Origin: Nannocystis exedens
GTDB lineage: Bacteria; Myxococcota_A; Polyangia; Polyangiales; Polyangiaceae
Length of the DNA: 64,000 bases
Assembly (NCBI GenBank): GCA_945861885.1
Contig: CAMAVR010000007.1
Coordinates: 1 to 64,000 of the forward strand
Direction of reading: 5' to 3'
How positions within the stretch are numbered: the stretch's first letter is position 1; each line of letters begins with the position of its first letter. The position numbers were made by a program, and so were the translations under genes. Below are positions 61,581 to 64,000 of this stretch, piece by piece. The notes under the pieces were generated by a model. The model saw nothing but the letters and a program-made list of their open reading frames with translations. It did not search any database and was not told where the DNA came from.

Positions 61581-64000
61581 GTGAGATTACATCGGCTTCT
61601 TTCTTTGTGCGCAGCGGGCAGCGCGGCAGCGGTTCTTGTCGTCGTAAACCCCGGCTGTTCTTCTGATTTTGACTCGACGCGAAAAGCGCCCGAACGCGGC
61701 ACGTTAGGGCGTGAACTCTTCAGTTTGGTTTGCGACCGCATCGGTGCGCAGGCGCTTCGAGAAGATGTTACCGGTGCGTCGTTTCACGACGTTTGCCACC
61801 GAGCTGCCGACGGCTCGTACACCAACAAAGTTGACAGATCGCGGCTCATCGCGATCGACCCGCACGCAGTTGACGCGGAGGGGAAAGCGGTGTCGATCGA
61901 CGCGCAAACTTCGCATCGCGCGTATCGCATCGCCCGCATCGAAGCGCTCGCAGCGCGGCGCGAAGAGATCGTCGAGGCGCTCGACGCGGCGCTTCCGAGC
62001 GATGTGCAGCACGAGCTCGCCAACGTGCTCGGCCGCGTCGTCGATTTGTACAACGACGAGACAATTCCGCGCGTAACGCGAGCGCTAGGTCGGTTTGCGA
62101 AACGCGTCGAGTCCGATCCAGAAGCGCAAAATGCGCTCACTCGCATCAGTGGGCGCGAAGGGTATCGCCCACTTCCAATCGCGCTTGGCGCCGTGCGCCC
62201 AATTCTCGCATACCCGCGCATTGTCGAGCTGGTCGATTCGTTTCTAGCGCTAATTTCAGCGGAGCCGCCTGGCGCCAGCGCGACTGTCGGTGAATCCGAC
62301 GCGCGCAACGACGAGCGCCCTGACGCGCGAATGAGTGGTCGCGCCAATCGCCAATTTCAAGCGCTACTCGAAGTGTCGCGCGCGGAGTTTCAGGCGGCCG
62401 AGCTTAGCCCGTCCATCGGGGCGCTCGCGAGTCGGCGCGATCCGCATATCAATCGCGAGATTCTCTCGCGGCCTCGCACGGCGCTCGAGCTTGCGCGTGA
62501 AATTCTTCTCGCCGAAACGTCGCCCAGTCCCAGATTGCCGCCCATCCCGCGATTGCCGAGCGCCCCTTCTTACATCGTTCGGCGTGACGCCCGCGGGCTC
62601 GCATCGGTTGCGCTGGCCGCGGGGCAAGTGCCAGCTCCATTTGTCGATTCGTCGGGTTCAGGGGTGCCTGATATCAATGCGGCCGGCGGGTTCATATTTG
62701 AAGCCGGCAATGATGCAGCGCCGTCGCCATTTTTTTCGCCACGGCTCCCAGACGGCAAGCGTGACACCTTCGGCCGCGCGATAAGCGCTAGCGACGCGCC
62801 GCTCTACAATTACGTTGATGTGAATCGAACGTATTTTTCGCAGTTCGCGCGCGATGTCGCCCCGTTGATTGCATCGGCGCCCCAAGCCCAAGATGGCTCG
62901 ATCGTCGATGCGCTGGCCGGCCTTCTCGTTCTCGCCGGTCCACGCGATCCGCAGTCGACAACACAAAAAGTCTATGCGCACCGCTCGGTAAAGTATCGCG
63001 CGTTTCACCCCGACAATTCACCGATGATCGATCTGCTCTACGCCGCTTCGGCGATGGTAACCGATCCGGTCGCCGATGATGCGCTCGCCCTCGTGTCAAA
63101 GTTGATGCAGGACGACCCAAACGCGGTCGCTCGCCTCGTCGCTCTCACAACACGACTGGCATCGCTCGCAGAGTTGCACCCAGAAGCGCATCTCGCGAGC
63201 GGCTCAACATTTTGGGACGACATGATGGCAGTCGCCGTCGAAATCGTTCAAGAGCCGGGCGTCATCGAAGATCTTCTTCGTGCCCTTGCCGAGCGCCCGA
63301 CGCAAAAGCTCGGCGATGTTTTGCCCAACTATTTTCGTTTCAAAGACGAGCTTACATACGATCGCGACAATTTGAACGGCGTGACGTTTAATCTAACGAC
63401 CGGCAGCCTCTCACCAATGAGCACGCCAGTCGACCGCTCCCGCCCCGACACCGGCGAAAATCGGAGCGCGATGCAGCGCTTTTTGCAGCTGCTTCACGAC
63501 GCAAATGGGCTCGCGGCGTGCAACAAAGACGGCGCCGTCGCCCACATCCGGTGGAAGTTTCGCGGCCTCGATCTCCCTCTCCTCAATCTTATTCCGCTCA
63601 ATATTCCAGTTAATTTCGACTATCCGAACGATCCGACCTGGGGGCGAATTCCAAGCGACGCCGTATGCGCACTCGTCGGAGAATCGCCGCCACGCCGTAT
63701 CTCCGAGTGCGGCGTAATCGGCTTTGAAAATGTCGACGCGCTCATCGTCGATATCGTCGTCGGCAACCCGCGATTCGAGATTCGCGACCGCTGTTTGAGC
63801 AAGCTGCTCGCGTCGCCGTACGCCCAGTGGATTGGCGGCGGCGATAATTTTCTTCAAGATATATCGGGAATTCGCGGATTTTCGACGCATCCTAACGTTA
63901 ACGGCATTTCCCGCCTCGTCTATTTTGATACGCCGTTCCCTGGATTGCCGAGCGATACGACGCGCGCGAATTCAAAGACATCGAACTTTATTGTCGACGT
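61581..64000 (+). CDS. Large predicted lipoprotein, partial (C-terminus off the window)
   Basis: An open frame of at least 806 codons running off the right edge. GTG at 61581 with GGAGGG four bases upstream; a GTG at 61560 with AGGAGG further upstream is an equal alternative. The signal peptide has a hydrophobic core and the lipobox VNPGC (Cys26), followed by SSDFDSTRK. The mature part has about eight Cys residues (LVCDRIG, HDVCHRAADGS, LAACNKDG, DAVCALVG, ISECGVIG, DRCLSK) and stretches of helix. I do not recognise a family. Confidence 0.75.
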   Translation, partial: MRLHRLLSLCAAGSAAAVLVVVNPGCSSDFDSTRKAPERGTLGRELFSLVCDRIGAQALREDVTGASFHDVCHRAADGSYTNKVDRSRLIAIDPHAVDAEGKAVSIDAQTSHRAYRIARIEALAARREEIVEALDAALPSDVQHELANVLGRVVDLYNDETIPRVTRALGRFAKRVESDPEAQNALTRISGREGYRPLPIALGAVRPILAYPRIVELVDSFLALISAEPPGASATVGESDARNDERPDARMSGRANRQFQALLEVSRAEFQAAELSPSIGALASRRDPHINREILSRPRTALELAREILLAETSPSPRLPPIPRLPSAPSYIVRRDARGLASVALAAGQVPAPFVDSSGSGVPDINAAGGFIFEAGNDAAPSPFFSPRLPDGKRDTFGRAISASDAPLYNYVDVNRTYFSQFARDVAPLIASAPQAQDGSIVDALAGLLVLAGPRDPQSTTQKVYAHRSVKYRAFHPDNSPMIDLLYAASAMVTDPVADDALALVSKLMQDDPNAVARLVALTTRLASLAELHPEAHLASGSTFWDDMMAVAVEIVQEPGVIEDLLRALAERPTQKLGDVLPNYFRFKDELTYDRDNLNGVTFNLTTGSLSPMSTPVDRSRPDTGENRSAMQRFLQLLHDANGLAACNKDGAVAHIRWKFRGLDLPLLNLIPLNIPVNFDYPNDPTWGRIPSDAVCALVGESPPRRISECGVIGFENVDALIVDIVVGNPRFEIRDRCLSKLLASPYAQWIGGGDNFLQDISGIRGFSTHPNVNGISRLVYFDTPFPGLPSDTTRANSKTSNFIVD

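Overview
The window looks like a chromosomal segment from a member of the Myxococcota or a related deltaproteobacterial lineage. The reasons are the many large predicted lipoproteins with Asp-Gly-Gly or Cys-rich mature parts, a DUF1554-type lipoprotein, a lipoprotein toxin with a Hint domain, a serine/threonine phosphatase of PP2C type, and multiheme cytochrome fusions. By eye the base composition is only moderately GC-rich, low for a classical myxobacterium. The assignment is an inference from gene content; no rRNA or tRNA gene was seen.

Layout. 1-260 is the start of ribosomal protein L25. About 0.4-17.2 kb is a surface-glycan region: seven polytopic GT-C-like proteins (one frameshifted), a truncated eighth, two GT2 glycosyltransferases, two SAM methyltransferases and a 39-residue membrane ORF, on both strands. 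From 24.2 kb down to 15.6 kb on the minus strand runs one compact operon: rfbA-rfbC-rfbD (dTDP-rhamnose, without rfbB), an SDR epimerase, hddC-hddA-gmhA-gmhB (a full GDP-heptose route from sedoheptulose 7-phosphate), a transaldolase that could supply that substrate, and a frameshifted GT-C gene. Copies of the transaldolase 3' end flank that last gene.

24-34 kb holds an inactive-looking rhomboid homologue, Cys-rich lipoproteins, an AbiE-type toxin-antitoxin pair with a probable leaderless transcript, two oligopeptide-type permeases without partners, a ferredoxin, a DUF882-type peptidase, tmk and panC. Two unrelated palindromic repeats sit in frame inside the leader of two lipoproteins.

34.7-42.4 kb is an accessory region. 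An Rpn-type nuclease and a decayed toxin fragment precede a di-heme protein operon with a divergent LysR regulator. Then comes a lipoprotein Hint toxin with a probable immunity gene, enclosed by inverted repeats of about 360 bp. This is the most interesting part of the window.

42.4-64 kb is mostly housekeeping: frr, a PP2C phosphatase, a DedA protein, methylmalonyl-CoA mutase alpha, a hemE-hemH-hemY operon, two tandem secreted alpha/beta hydrolases, a 5'-nucleotidase/tetraheme cytochrome fusion, a DUF2252 protein and a large lipoprotein that runs off the right edge. A DUF559 endonuclease remnant lies between inverted 55-bp repeats at 51.1-51.5 kb.
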